From: Acidobacteriota bacterium
GTDB lineage: Bacteria; Acidobacteriota; Terriglobia; Terriglobales; Acidobacteriaceae
Length of the DNA stretch: 64,000 nucleotides
Reading direction: 5' to 3'
Assembly (NCBI GenBank): GCA_018268855.1
Contig: JAFDVR010000006.1
Location: 248,001-312,000, forward strand
A program made the position numbers and the translations under genes. Below, piece after piece: positions 8,856 to 17,414 of the stretch (position 1 is the stretch's first letter; each line of letters begins with the position of its first letter). The notes under the pieces were generated by a model. It had not been told where the DNA came from and did no database searches. It saw only the letters and a list, made by a program, of their open reading frames with translations.

Positions 8856-10250
8856 TCAGCTCAGGTACGGAAAATCGTCCTTGAACTCCGCGCCCCAGTG
8901 CCGCAGCTTCTCGCGATGATCTTTAAGAACCGCCTGATACTTCGCATCGCGCGCAAGGTTCACCATCTCGCCGGGATCGTTCTTCAGGTCCACCAGCGAC
9001 TCGCGATGTTCGCCTTCGCTATACATGCAATACTTATATCGATCGCTCCGCAACATGCGTCCCTGTGGCCTACGGCGGACACCATCCACAGGAGCGCCCT
9101 GCGCGAGGCAGTTGGAGGCAACCACAAAATCGCGATGTAGCGAATGTGTCTTTCCAGTTGCCACTCCGCGAAGACTCAGCCCCGGAAACTTTGAAGAGAG
9201 CTTGACGCCCGCAAACTCACACAGCGTCGGCAGCAGATCGACGCCGGTATTCACAAGCTCATCCGAAACACCGCGCTTCACCTTTCCCGGCCACGCCATC
9301 AGCAGCGGCACGCGCGCCGACTCCTCATAGAACACCGTCTTCTGGTTCCAGTGGTGCGCGCCTTCGCAGTCGCCGTGGTCAGCCAGAAACATCACCAGTG
9401 TGTCCTTCATCAAATTCTTCTCTTCCAAACACTGCATCAGCCGACCTACCTGCGCGTCCATCTTCTCGATCAGCCGGTAGTACGCCCACTCATATTGCCG
9501 CCACTTCGCATCATCAAAATTGCCCACAGGAAACGTGCGCGAACGGTGGTAGGCCTCGCGCATGGTGGTCATGATCTCCGGCGCATCTTTCTGAAAGCCG
9601 TGGTTCGCGCGCAACGGAGGACACTGCTCCGCTGGCGGAGGCGCCCCGATGTCGCCCTGATCGAGACGTTCGCCGCGTGCCCACTCGCAGATGTTGTGCG
9701 GATTGAGGAATGACGCCACCGCGAAGAACGGCGCATCATGCTTGCGGCTGATGAACTCCACCGCATGCGTGGCCGTGTCCACGTCCACCATCTTGGTGGC
9801 CATCTCTTCGAATCCGGTGACTTCGACATCGTTCTCGGGATACGCAAGATGCCACTTGCCGAAGTAGCCAGTCCTATATCCGGCTTTGCGGAACCACGTT
9901 CCCATACACGGAAACTCCGCCGGATCGACCTTCGGCCTGTCGTTCGTCTCCACGCCCGTCTCCACCGGATAGCGTCCGGAGAAGATCGCAGCACGCGAAG
10001 GAATACAAAGCGGATTGGCCGCATATGCGCGCGAAAACCGCATCCCGCGCGCCGCCAGCGCATCCAGGTTCGGTGTGTGGACATACTTCGACCCGATCAC
10101 GCAGCTCAACGCATCAAACGCAAGCTGGTCGGCAAAGATAAGCAGGATGTTTGGACGCTTCTCCGCTGTTTCTCCCAACATCGACGTGGCCCGCGCCGCT
10201 ACCGCCGTAGCCATGGCCGATTGAATAAACCTGCGCCTGTTTGAAATCAT
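8856..10250 (-). CDS. Tat-exported type I sulfatase (arylsulfatase/choline-sulfatase family)
   Basis: About 464 residues. Signal: SNRRRFIQSAMATAVAARA, a twin-arginine leader, so the enzyme is exported folded. The alkaline-phosphatase-fold core begins with RPNILLIFADQLAFDAL, where type I sulfatases carry their first metal aspartates (here only the second is visible). The signature LCIPSRAAIFSGRYP contains C-x-P-S-R, the cysteine converted to formylglycine. FGKWHL and LADHGDCEGAHHWNQKTVFYEE are also family motifs. It hydrolyses sulfate esters, perhaps of sulfated polysaccharides or choline sulfate; specificity is unknown. A formylglycine-generating enzyme or anSME must be elsewhere. ATG 10250 is chosen because it puts the Tat motif near the N-terminus; 10304 is an upstream alternative. 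First gene of the operon with the VOC protein. Confidence 0.92.
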   Translation of the reverse strand: MISNRRRFIQSAMATAVAARATSMLGETAEKRPNILLIFADQLAFDALSCVIGSKYVHTPNLDALAARGMRFSRAYAANPLCIPSRAAIFSGRYPVETGVETNDRPKVDPAEFPCMGTWFRKAGYRTGYFGKWHLAYPENDVEVTGFEEMATKMVDVDTATHAVEFISRKHDAPFFAVASFLNPHNICEWARGERLDQGDIGAPPPAEQCPPLRANHGFQKDAPEIMTTMREAYHRSRTFPVGNFDDAKWRQYEWAYYRLIEKMDAQVGRLMQCLEEKNLMKDTLVMFLADHGDCEGAHHWNQKTVFYEESARVPLLMAWPGKVKRGVSDELVNTGVDLLPTLCEFAGVKLSSKFPGLSLRGVATGKTHSLHRDFVVASNCLAQGAPVDGVRRRPQGRMLRSDRYKYCMYSEGEHRESLVDLKNDPGEMVNLARDAKYQAVLKDHREKLRHWGAEFKDDFPYLS

Positions 10251-10607
10251 CTGCCGCCTTATTAGATGAGGTACGAAGAAAGCACGTTCATGCCTAAAAG
10301 TCATGAACCCATCGGCATCATGCTAGTGCTCGCTCCATATGTGGTCAAACAATTGAGGGGGCGGCAATAGCGTTCGTCATGGTTGTTCACTTTCCTCGCG
10401 ATCCCTTGAGGCGTAAATCCTCTCTGAAGAAAGATACCAATTACCCAATGGAAATTGTTTTCCTATACTACGTGGCACTAATTTACCCACATCTACCCAC
10501 TCAACTAGAGGAACACGCACCATGGTAACGAGCATGGGTAATGGATAGAGATGGCGAAGAAGTTCTTTCATTACTTTGGTTTGGCGGAAGAGATGTTCCG
10601 TCCATTT
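10251..10607. other. Intergenic region between sulfatase and PEP-CTERM genes
   Basis: Divergent upstream region. It holds no convincing gene; a 90-codon minus-strand frame at 10377-10649 runs across the plus-strand promoter and lacks a ribosome-binding site. Regulatory sites for the sulfatase and an upstream activator site for the sigma-54-type promoter would be expected here, but I cannot name one. Confidence 0.45.
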
Positions 10608-10623
10608 TGGCGTGGTGCTTGCA
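10608..10623 (+). promoter_or_regulatory. Candidate sigma-54 (-24/-12) promoter of the PEP-CTERM gene
   Basis: TGGCGTG-GTGC-TTGCA: the invariant GG (10609-10610) and GC (10621-10622) are exactly ten bases apart, as sigma-54 RNA polymerase requires. Transcription would start about 10633, leaving a leader of about 18 bases. PEP-CTERM genes in other bacteria are known to be driven by sigma-54 with the PrsK/PrsR system, which fits. Activator sites were not identified. Confidence 0.65.
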
Positions 10624-10651
10624 TTAGGAGAGGTGTCCTGGAGGGACACTC

Positions 10652-11296
10652 ATGAAACTGAAACTTGCAGCACTTCTTCTCCTTGGTTTTGTTCTTTCTG
10701 CTCCTCATTCGATGTTTGCAGACCAACTCACCCTCGTCTCCGCCACCGGAAGCAACGTTGGCGGTGTGATCACCTATCCCTACAACTTCAAAATCAATGG
10801 GACCACCAACGCATCCTTGATGTGCCTCGATTACACACGTGAAGTTACGGTAGGTGAATCCTGGCAAGTGAGCGTATCCGCAATCCCACTTGATTTCTCT
10901 TCAACCTCTATCAACTATCGCGCGGCTGCGCTGATCTACTCGCAACTCGGAAACTACTCCACAAGCGATCTACAGTTCGCAGCCTGGGGCCTGTTCGATC
11001 ACACGAGTGTCGTGAACAATCCGGGCTACAACAGCACGGTTCAATATATGGACTCCGTTGCTCTGCAGTACGCACAGGACCAAAGCATCATCAACTCCGG
11101 CTTCTACTCCCAGTTTTCGCTGTACATTCCTACGTCTGACACCACAGGCTGGACAAGTGGAACTCCGCAGCGGTTCATCGGAGCTGCTCCGGCAGTTGCT
11201 CCCACACCCGAACCTTCGAGCTTGATGCTGCTGGGCACGGGTTTGCTTGGAACGGCTGGCATTCTTCGCCGCAAATATGCTGCAAAGAACGCATAA
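10652..11296 (+). CDS. PEP-CTERM sorting-domain secreted protein
   Basis: A 214-residue exported protein. Signal peptide at 1-23 (basic start, hydrophobic core, SMFAD). The middle 150 residues are a Ser/Thr/Asn/Tyr-rich, probably beta-sheet domain without a known catalytic motif. The C-terminus has the full PEP-CTERM signal: PTPEPSS, a hydrophobic segment LMLLGTGLLGTAGIL, then RRKYA. Exosortase recognises this signal, cuts the protein and hands it to the envelope or extracellular matrix. The exosortase gene is not in the window. A GGAGGG ribosome-binding site lies eight bases before the ATG and can fold into a hairpin. Neighbouring genes give no hint of the ligand. Confidence 0.9.
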   Translation: MKLKLAALLLLGFVLSAPHSMFADQLTLVSATGSNVGGVITYPYNFKINGTTNASLMCLDYTREVTVGESWQVSVSAIPLDFSSTSINYRAAALIYSQLGNYSTSDLQFAAWGLFDHTSVVNNPGYNSTVQYMDSVALQYAQDQSIINSGFYSQFSLYIPTSDTTGWTSGTPQRFIGAAPAVAPTPEPSSLMLLGTGLLGTAGILRRKYAAKNA

Positions 11297-11351
11297 ATTG
11301 ACAGCAACAGGGCATGCCTAAAGAATGGCTGTCCCTTCCAGACTGGTGACG

Positions 11352-11387
11352 CACATCTGATCCATCCGATTCGATGGGTCAGATGTG
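11352..11387 (+). terminator. Long hairpin downstream of the PEP-CTERM gene
   Basis: A 15-base stem, CACATCTGATCCATC (11352-11366) with GATGGGTCAGATGTG (11373-11387), one G-T wobble, six-base loop. No T tract follows, so it may protect the transcript's 3' end or act as a weak terminator rather than a classical one. Confidence 0.6.
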
Positions 11388-11585
11388 GGAACCAAGTACT
11401 GATGATTCAAGAAAATAATCGCATTACAATTTTGTCTGTTTCCTCAACCTGGCATGACTGCCGGGTTGTTCCTTTACCTGCATCGTTATGCGCTTTTGTC
11501 ATGCTTTGCAGTGGAACACTCTCCGATCGCTAACACATGTCTGCGTGCGCGGAGGTCAGGAGAGGCCGATAAACTAACCCGTATC

Positions 11586-11963
11586 ATGTCTTTTACCCAC
11601 AGTGATCTGACAAACGCTCTTCGCGATTGTTTCGATACTTCGCTCCAGTGCAATATCGTCGATCTTGGAGAAGTTTCCAGTGCCATGCTGGAACTGGATG
11701 CCGATGCTCCGGGCTCCAGCGTAGCTTCACGCTATCGCGTCGAAGTGAAGCTCATCCTGCCTGTCCGTGACGAAGCAGCGGAAGCGCAGATCATCGCGCA
11801 GATCGCAAACCGTCTGGCGGGTATTTGGGAGATCAGTGAGGTGAAGATTGAAGTGGAAAACGTTATCTGGACGCCCGACCGCATTACACCCGAAGGCAGA
11901 CACATCCTTGGCCTTGACCGTCCGCCCCGCGGTCCGGAACTAGTCCAGATCAAACTCCCGTAG
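11586..11963 (+). CDS. MIP18/DUF59-family (SufT/PaaD-like) protein
   Basis: A 125-residue soluble protein. The first half, SDLTNALRDCFDTSLQCNIVDLGEV, matches the DUF59/MIP18 pattern in which an acidic N-terminal helix is followed by a loop ending in VDLGxV. These proteins help to assemble or deliver iron-sulfur clusters, or act as PaaD-like factors. The C-terminal part (WTPDRITPEGRHILGL) is seen in short acidobacterial homologues. ATG 11586 is used; the frame is open further upstream to 11454, but that part has no domain pattern. Its 3' end overlaps the convergent zinc-ribbon gene by 24 bases. Confidence 0.75.
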   Translation: MSFTHSDLTNALRDCFDTSLQCNIVDLGEVSSAMLELDADAPGSSVASRYRVEVKLILPVRDEAAEAQIIAQIANRLAGIWEISEVKIEVENVIWTPDRITPEGRHILGLDRPPRGPELVQIKLP

Positions 11964-12257
11964 CGGCTTGCCCGTGTCGGGCGACTCCTTGGCCTTGCGC
12001 AGCGCCTCGGCAAACTTTTTATCGAAGATGTCCGCTTGATTCTTCTGCGCTTCGAGTGACTGCTTGAAGATGGACTCGCGCCGCTGGTCTTGTTCGCGCA
12101 TGGCACTGGCCGCGGTCTGCAGGTCTTCGAACGTGCGTTTCCGCGGCGGTCCCGTATGGGAGATTACCGACTGTGTTACAGGGTCGATCCGCAGCATACC
12201 TCCGCACTCCGGGCACGCTACTTCAAATCCGATTTCTTTCTTCGTATTTTTCGCCAT
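11940..12257 (-). CDS. Small zinc-ribbon protein of unknown function
   Basis: A 105-residue protein. The N-terminus has FEVACPECGGMLRIDP, one CxxC knuckle typical of half a zinc ribbon, with no second CxxC in the chain, so two copies may share a metal or the site is degenerate. The rest (residues 40-105) is a highly charged Lys/Glu/Gln-rich helix, perhaps a coiled coil. No signal peptide. Its 3' end overlaps the convergent DUF59 gene. Homologous short proteins occur next to bshC in related genomes as far as I recall, but no function is established. Confidence 0.72.
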   Translation of the reverse strand: MAKNTKKEIGFEVACPECGGMLRIDPVTQSVISHTGPPRKRTFEDLQTAASAMREQDQRRESIFKQSLEAQKNQADIFDKKFAEALRKAKESPDTGKPLREFDLD

Positions 12258-12287
12258 AACAAAGGCATTCTACGCGTTTATGGGATT

Positions 12288-13898
12288 TTAGAGATAAAGT
12301 ACGCGATGGCCGGGGCACTCCTGTTCGGCATGATCTACCAGCACCTGCGCCAAACTGTCTCCGTACTTCGCTACAAACCACACCCCATTCAACAAGCGCT
12401 CCTGCGGCGTTCCGTCCGGGAACAGATGATTCACCACGACATCCGCATGTTTCCGCAGACTCGTCTCTTTTTCAAGCTGAAAATTTGTTGCCAAGCGGCG
12501 TAACCGGTTCATCTGGTATCGCATCTTCGACGCTGCCACCTCAGCCGATTTGCCCAGACCTTCATCTGTCTTCTTCATCCAGTCCAGCAGCACCTTCAAC
12601 TCTTCATCCAGAGCATTGCCTGCGTTTGCGATCTTTCGCTTTCCCTCAAGAGGCATGGCACGGGCGGCAAGTTTATGCGCCAGATCGTCAGCAGATTGCA
12701 TGGCATCTTCCAACGAAAGCTCATGCTGTGCCATCACATCCGCGATCTCAGGTTCAATCAAAGTAATAGAAAGACGGGGCAGAACAGGAGTCATAGCTCC
12801 CAGAATGCGGCGATAGAGCACCTCGCACTGCGCAAAATAGGCAATCTCTGCCGGGCCTCCGATGTAGGCGGAGGTGGGCAGGAGTGTGTCCTGAAAGAGC
12901 GGGCGCAGAAGAGCGTTGGGGCTGATGCGCTCCGGTGCCGATTTGAGAATGGCCAGCAGTTCGTCGTTTGTATAGATGCGGGCGCCGGCTTTCCATTCGC
13001 CGTCCTTGCGGCGCAGTGGGAGCCGCTGGCCTTCTTCCGTGATGAGGAAGAGCAGGCTTGCGTCTTCATTAACCAATACCTGGGCATGATATCCGTCGGC
13101 TTCGAGCTGGCGAGTACGCTCCAGCAGCGCTGCTTCCAGTTCGTCGGCACGTTCGATGGCTGCGCGGAAGACTTCTTTGCCCTGCGCGTGGAAGCCGCGC
13201 GATGAGGAGTCGATGACGATGAGGCCCTGTTCGCGGAAGAGGTACGCCATCAGGCGCGCGAAGGCCGAGCCGAGTGTCTGTCCCGGCGCGTAACACTCCC
13301 GAAGCGTCTCTGTGATCGGCGCGTAGCTGAGCAGTTCTTCCGCCTGCGCGAGCAGCGGTTCAATCTCCTGGCCGAGCATGATGCCACCGACGGGCTGCAG
13401 GCGATGGCCGGTGATTTCGGCGCGAAGCGTTTCTACCGTGCGCTTGCCGAGGAGCGTGGCCTGATTGACCTCGTCCAGGTCATGATCCTGCGTGGCCATC
13501 CAGAAGACAGGGACGTGCGGAACGCCAGCTTCCGTAGCGACCTGCGCTTTGCGGATGGCTGTTGCGGCCTTGGCCAGCGTAAGCAGAGGTCCGCCGAGGA
13601 TGCCTACCTGTTGCCCGGTGACGACTGCGCGTGCTCCATTGCGCAGGCGTTCAATATTTTCGAGTGCAGCTTCGCCGGCGTTCCAGGCGCGGTTCTGTTC
13701 CAGCAGGAGATCGGCAACAACCTTGCGGTCGGCGGCCAGGAGGCGGTCAGTGCCCTTCATCCATGAGCCGTCAAACGGCGATCCAGCAAAATACTTCTTC
13801 ACCGGCCCATCAGACTTTGCCGAGCGCAATTCCACGTACTCACGGAAGAGGCGCGAGAGGTTCGGCAGGACAGTAATCGGATAGCACTCAGTCTTCAT
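12288..13898 (-). CDS. bshC: Bacillithiol biosynthesis cysteine-adding enzyme BshC
   Basis: About 536 residues, the family's usual size. BshC ligates cysteine to glucosaminyl-malate, the last step of bacillithiol synthesis; bacillithiol replaces glutathione in Firmicutes and several other phyla including Acidobacteria. Family landmarks: AVVTGQQVGILGGPLLTL and the metal- or substrate-loop VFWMATQDHDLDEVNQ in the first half, then LLPTSAYIGGPAEIAYFAQ in the second. The C-terminal third is a coiled-coil dimerisation helix. ATG 13898 gives the conserved N-terminus (CYPITVLPNLSRLFREY); the frame extends to 14006 but that extension has no similarity pattern. bshA and bshB are not in the window. Cytosolic. 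Confidence 0.93.
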   Translation of the reverse strand: MKTECYPITVLPNLSRLFREYVELRSAKSDGPVKKYFAGSPFDGSWMKGTDRLLAADRKVVADLLLEQNRAWNAGEAALENIERLRNGARAVVTGQQVGILGGPLLTLAKAATAIRKAQVATEAGVPHVPVFWMATQDHDLDEVNQATLLGKRTVETLRAEITGHRLQPVGGIMLGQEIEPLLAQAEELLSYAPITETLRECYAPGQTLGSAFARLMAYLFREQGLIVIDSSSRGFHAQGKEVFRAAIERADELEAALLERTRQLEADGYHAQVLVNEDASLLFLITEEGQRLPLRRKDGEWKAGARIYTNDELLAILKSAPERISPNALLRPLFQDTLLPTSAYIGGPAEIAYFAQCEVLYRRILGAMTPVLPRLSITLIEPEIADVMAQHELSLEDAMQSADDLAHKLAARAMPLEGKRKIANAGNALDEELKVLLDWMKKTDEGLGKSAEVAASKMRYQMNRLRRLATNFQLEKETSLRKHADVVVNHLFPDGTPQERLLNGVWFVAKYGDSLAQVLVDHAEQECPGHRVLYL

Positions 13899-14023
13899 CG
13901 GCTGGCTCAACGGAACTGCTCTTTTCAATCTACAGGCTGACGCATAGATTTCCATCCATCTGGCGGCAATGCATTTCAGATGAGCCTGCTCCCAGCTAGG
14001 ATGCACTTTTGATACGGTGAGAT

Positions 14024-14686
14024 ATGGCTACCCAGAAACGATCCTCGAAAAGCAGCATGCCCACTGCGAAGCAAGTTGTGAACACGCCTAAAGCCACCCG
14101 CAAAATGGCTGACCGAAAACCCGCGCGGCGTGGTCCACAAAAAGCAGCGCTGCTTTCATCAAAGCTCGTTTATAAAGGCAACATCTTTTCTGTTTTCAGA
14201 GACCATGTGACGGAGCCTGGTGGCGTTACCAGCTATCGAGACATCGTCCGTCACGCCGGTTCGGTCGTCGTACTTGCCGTAGATGACAGTCTGGATCCTG
14301 CCGATCCCCTGGTTGTTGTGGAACGCCAATATCGTCATGCAGCAGGACAATATTTACTTGAGCTCCCAGCCGGCAAGCTTGACAAGGGAGAGACGCCGCT
14401 CGCTGGCGCCAAACGCGAGATGATTGAGGAGACGGGGTATACCGCCAAAAAGTGGAAGAAGCTCGTCCGGTACTATCCCAGCCCTGGTTATGTGGGCGAG
14501 TGGATGGAGATTTATCTGGCCACACAGATTGTGGAAGGCGAGGCCCAACCGGAAGAGGACGAACGCATTGAAGTCCGCATGATGCCCCTTTCCACTCTGC
14601 TAAAGATGATTCGGGCCGGCAAAATTCATGATGGAAAAACCATTGTGGGAGTTCTGACCTACGCCGCGCAGATCCAAAAAGGCTGA
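14024..14686 (+). CDS. NUDIX hydrolase, probably ADP-ribose pyrophosphatase
   Basis: A 220-residue protein. The Nudix box is complete: GKLDKGETPLAGAKREMIEE followed by TGY (about residues 118-141), with all Glu ligands for Mg. An upstream REYRH-like element (ERQYRHAAGQYLLELPAG) and a Pro about 16 residues after the box (YYPSPGYVGE) match the ADP-ribose/ADP-sugar pyrophosphatase subgroup. The first 45 residues are a Lys/Arg-rich, low-complexity tail that is unusual for the family; a later start is possible (ATG at residue 12 or 28). It would clear ADP-ribose or nucleotide sugars in the cytosol. It is followed by the cold-shock gene after about 96 bases. Confidence 0.9.
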   Translation: MATQKRSSKSSMPTAKQVVNTPKATRKMADRKPARRGPQKAALLSSKLVYKGNIFSVFRDHVTEPGGVTSYRDIVRHAGSVVVLAVDDSLDPADPLVVVERQYRHAAGQYLLELPAGKLDKGETPLAGAKREMIEETGYTAKKWKKLVRYYPSPGYVGEWMEIYLATQIVEGEAQPEEDERIEVRMMPLSTLLKMIRAGKIHDGKTIVGVLTYAAQIQKG

Positions 14687-14782
14687 CAAACCAAAAAGCC
14701 TCATGTCGCGTCATATTGGCTACTGATCGGTGCGTTCGTTGCTGCCGACAAAGTCTCTTCCCGAGCACGTGAGGCAAGGCCC

Positions 14783-15001
14783 GTGGCACAGTACAAAGGC
14801 GTGGTTAAGTGGTTCAACAATGCGAAAGGCTTCGGATTTTTAGGCCGTGATAGCGGTCCCGACGTCTTTGTTCACTACAGCGCGATCCAGACCGAAGGCT
14901 ACAAAAGTCTGAAAGAAGGCGATGCTGTGGAGTTCGACGTGATTGAAGGCAGTAAAGGTCCTCAGGCAGATCAGGTCGTCCTTTTGAAGGAAGCCAGCTA
15001 G
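14783..15001 (+). CDS. Cold-shock protein (CspA family)
   Basis: A 72-residue single cold-shock domain starting at GTG. RNA-binding motifs: KGFGFL (RNP1, residues 15-20) and VFVHYS (RNP2, 28-33). It should bind single-stranded RNA or DNA and act as an RNA chaperone. A 96-base leader separates it from the Nudix gene and contains a possible long-range pairing that includes the ribosome-binding site, as in cold-regulated csp leaders. Whether it is cold-induced or constitutive cannot be told. Confidence 0.95.
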   Translation: MAQYKGVVKWFNNAKGFGFLGRDSGPDVFVHYSAIQTEGYKSLKEGDAVEFDVIEGSKGPQADQVVLLKEAS

Positions 15002-15034
15002 CGCAGGCACATTCGCGCTATCCTGTCGTTCGTT

Positions 15035-16777
15035 ATGGACAACATCACGATCGCGCGTCTGCTCGATGAAACCGCCGCCCTTCTTGAAATCGATGGGGCC
15101 GATCCGTTTCGTATCCGATCCTATCGCCGCGCAGCCGAAGCAGTCGAACAGCAGACCACAGTACTGGCTACTATTGCCGATGATCCAAAGGCGCTCACCG
15201 CCATCGCGGGCATCGGTAAAGGTATGGCAGCGAACATCCGCGATCTTGTGGCTACCGGTTCCATGCCGCTTCGCGATGAGTTGCTGAAGACCTACCGGCC
15301 ATCGATGCTTGAATTGCTTCGACTGCCCGGCATGGGACCGAAGACCGTCGCGCTTCTGTGGAGTGCGCTTCAGGTTTCCGACGTCGATTCTCTCGAAGCT
15401 GCCGCCAAAGCCGGGCATCTGAACAAGCTGCCGCGCATGGGACAGAAGTTTGTCGACAAGCTTCTCAAAGGCATTGAAGACTACCGCAAGAACACAGGCC
15501 GCTTCCGCATCGATAAGGCTGCGGAGATTGCCGAGCGCATCACTGCCCTGCTGCTGCATTTTGAGGGCATCGATACGGTGACGCCTGCGGGATCTCTGCG
15601 GCGCGGACGCGAGACCGTTGGCGATCTCGATTTGCTTGTGACGGGACCAGCGTGCGAATCGAACTGTGTTGCCGCTGCGGTAGATTATGTGGCCGCGCTG
15701 CCGCTCATCGATCAACTCATCGCCAAGGGACAGAACAAGGTCAGCTTCCTGATGCGCAACGGCCTGCAGGTGGATGTGCGTTTGCTGCCCCGGCATACGT
15801 ACGGTGCTGCGCTGCAATATTTCACAGGATCCAAGATGCACAATGTGACGCTGCGCCAGCGCGCGATCAAGCAGGGCTTCACACTGAGCGAATATGGGTT
15901 GGCAAAGATTGACGACAACACCATCGTGGCTTCAGAAAGCGAAGAGGACGTCTATCGCGCACTTGGCCTCGATTACATCGCGCCGGAGCTGCGCGAGAAC
16001 TGTGGAGAGATTGAAGCGGCGGCGGCGCATACGCTTCCGCAACTCATCACGCTGGCGGATATTCGCGGTGATGTACACATGCACACTACCGCGACCGACG
16101 GCTCCAATTCCATCCGCGAAATGGCCGAGGCGGCTTTTGAGCGAGGCTATAAGTTCATCGCTATTACCGACCACTCCAAAAACCTTGCGATGACCAACGG
16201 CATGGATGACGCGCGAGCGCTGGAGCATGCGCGGCGCGTGAAGGAAGTGGATGCCGAGATGGACGGGCGCATCCGCCTCTTTTCTGGCATAGAAGTGGAC
16301 ATCCTCATCGATGGCGCGCTTGACCTGGAAGACAGTACGCTGGCGCAGCTCGATATTGTCGTTGGCAGCGTGCATTCGCATTTCAAGCTCGACCCCGAAG
16401 AGCAGACGGCCCGCATTCTTCGCGCGGTGGGGAATCCTTACTTGCGTATCCTCGGTCATCCCACGGGACGTATCCTTCTGCGCCGCGAGCCGTATGCGTA
16501 CGATGTGGATCGCGTGCTGAAGCGCTGCGGAGAGCTTGGTGTGGCCGTGGAGCACAATGCTTCCCCGCCTCGCGCCGATTTGAATGATCGCAATTTGCGC
16601 GCGGCTAAGGAGTTTGGCTGCAAGATCGCTGTCAATACCGATGCGCACTCTACGGACGAACTGGACCTGATGCGCTTCGGCATTACGCAACTCCGCCGCG
16701 CATGGCTTAGCCCTGCCGATGTGCTGAATACACTTGATGCAGACGCATTTCTGGCTGCGCTGCGGCCACGTCCCTAA
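15035..16777 (+). CDS. polX: Family X DNA polymerase / PHP exonuclease PolX
   Basis: A 580-residue two-module enzyme for short-patch base-excision repair. N-terminal: helix-hairpin-helix repeats (AIAGIGKGMAANI near 55 and LPGMGPKTVALLW near 97), then the polymerase-beta-like nucleotidyltransferase with GSLRRGRETVGDLDLLV (catalytic Asp pair, about residues 186-202). C-terminal PHP domain from about 340: GDVHMHTTATDGSNS, AITDHSKN, GSVHSHF, LGHPTGR and NTDAHST, the full set of metal ligands for 3'-5' exonuclease and AP endonuclease activity. ATG 15035 follows a short gap after the cold-shock gene. Length and domains are normal for bacterial PolX. Confidence 0.96.
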   Translation: MDNITIARLLDETAALLEIDGADPFRIRSYRRAAEAVEQQTTVLATIADDPKALTAIAGIGKGMAANIRDLVATGSMPLRDELLKTYRPSMLELLRLPGMGPKTVALLWSALQVSDVDSLEAAAKAGHLNKLPRMGQKFVDKLLKGIEDYRKNTGRFRIDKAAEIAERITALLLHFEGIDTVTPAGSLRRGRETVGDLDLLVTGPACESNCVAAAVDYVAALPLIDQLIAKGQNKVSFLMRNGLQVDVRLLPRHTYGAALQYFTGSKMHNVTLRQRAIKQGFTLSEYGLAKIDDNTIVASESEEDVYRALGLDYIAPELRENCGEIEAAAAHTLPQLITLADIRGDVHMHTTATDGSNSIREMAEAAFERGYKFIAITDHSKNLAMTNGMDDARALEHARRVKEVDAEMDGRIRLFSGIEVDILIDGALDLEDSTLAQLDIVVGSVHSHFKLDPEEQTARILRAVGNPYLRILGHPTGRILLRREPYAYDVDRVLKRCGELGVAVEHNASPPRADLNDRNLRAAKEFGCKIAVNTDAHSTDELDLMRFGITQLRRAWLSPADVLNTLDADAFLAALRPRP

Positions 16778-16789
16778 CGGAGAGCCCGG

Positions 16790-17356
16790 ATGTTTGAAGA
16801 AGAAAAGAGCAGCAATACATCCATCGTGGTCTCGATTGTGGTGTTAGTGGTGCTGGCAGCCGCTGGTGCAGTTTGGTTTCTGCTGAAGAACAATCATCCG
16901 GATGTGGAAGCCGCCGTGACGCAGGTGGAACTGATGCCGCTGCACTCGCAGTACGAACATGTGTACGGCAACGCCGGCGCGGACCAGACAGAAGACAATA
17001 CCTACGTGTTGGCCCACGTAATTGTGAATAACCGCAACAGTGCGGCACCCGCATTTTTGAAGGACTTTTCTGCAACGTTGATTCCTAAAGAGGGAGAGGG
17101 TCAGGCGGCCACGGCACTAGAGAAAGATGATCTTGCTACTGTTTTGAAAGCCTTCAGCCAGATGCAACCTCTTACCGAAAAAGTCGGCGGCAAGCCATTG
17201 TTGCGCGAGACGGAGATTCCACGATCCAGTTCAGCGCAAGGTTATGTTGTCTTCCTGTTCCACGGCACGCCTGCGGTGTGGAAGGAACGGACGAGTGCGA
17301 CGCTGCGCGTCGATCTGTATCACAATGGGGTTGTGACGACCGAATTTCCGAAGTAA
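16790..17356 (+). CDS. Membrane-anchored protein of unknown function
   Basis: A 188-residue protein with one N-terminal membrane segment (SIVVSIVVLVVLAAAGAVWF, residues 11-30) and a predicted outside domain rich in beta-strand (residues 40-188). A conserved-looking pattern YVLAHVIVNNRNSAAPAFLKD suggests a FxLyD- or immunoglobulin-like fold of the kind used in small lipoprotein-like domains. No catalytic motif. It begins 12 bases after polX behind GGAG, so co-transcription with polX is likely. I do not recognise a named family. Confidence 0.75.
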   Translation: MFEEEKSSNTSIVVSIVVLVVLAAAGAVWFLLKNNHPDVEAAVTQVELMPLHSQYEHVYGNAGADQTEDNTYVLAHVIVNNRNSAAPAFLKDFSATLIPKEGEGQAATALEKDDLATVLKAFSQMQPLTEKVGGKPLLRETEIPRSSSAQGYVVFLFHGTPAVWKERTSATLRVDLYHNGVVTTEFPK

Positions 17357-17362
17357 ACCTCG

Positions 17363-17405
17363 AAAGAAAAGCGGCTGCGCATGCAAACGCAACCGCTTTT
17401 CTTTT
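17363..17405. terminator. Bidirectional terminator between convergent genes
   Basis: Stem built from AAAGAAAAGCGGCTGCG (17363-17379) and CGCAACCGCTTTTCTTT (17388-17404), one C-A mismatch, loop about eight bases. A-rich and T-rich flanks make it effective for both the plus-strand gene ending at 17356 and the minus-strand gene ending at 17415. Confidence 0.88.
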
Positions 17406-17414
17406 ACGTAGCCG

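Noticed and set aside
10377..10649. A 90-codon minus-strand frame between the sulfatase and PEP-CTERM genes.
   Set aside because: No ribosome-binding site, no domain, and its start lies across the plus-strand sigma-54-type promoter and ribosome-binding site.
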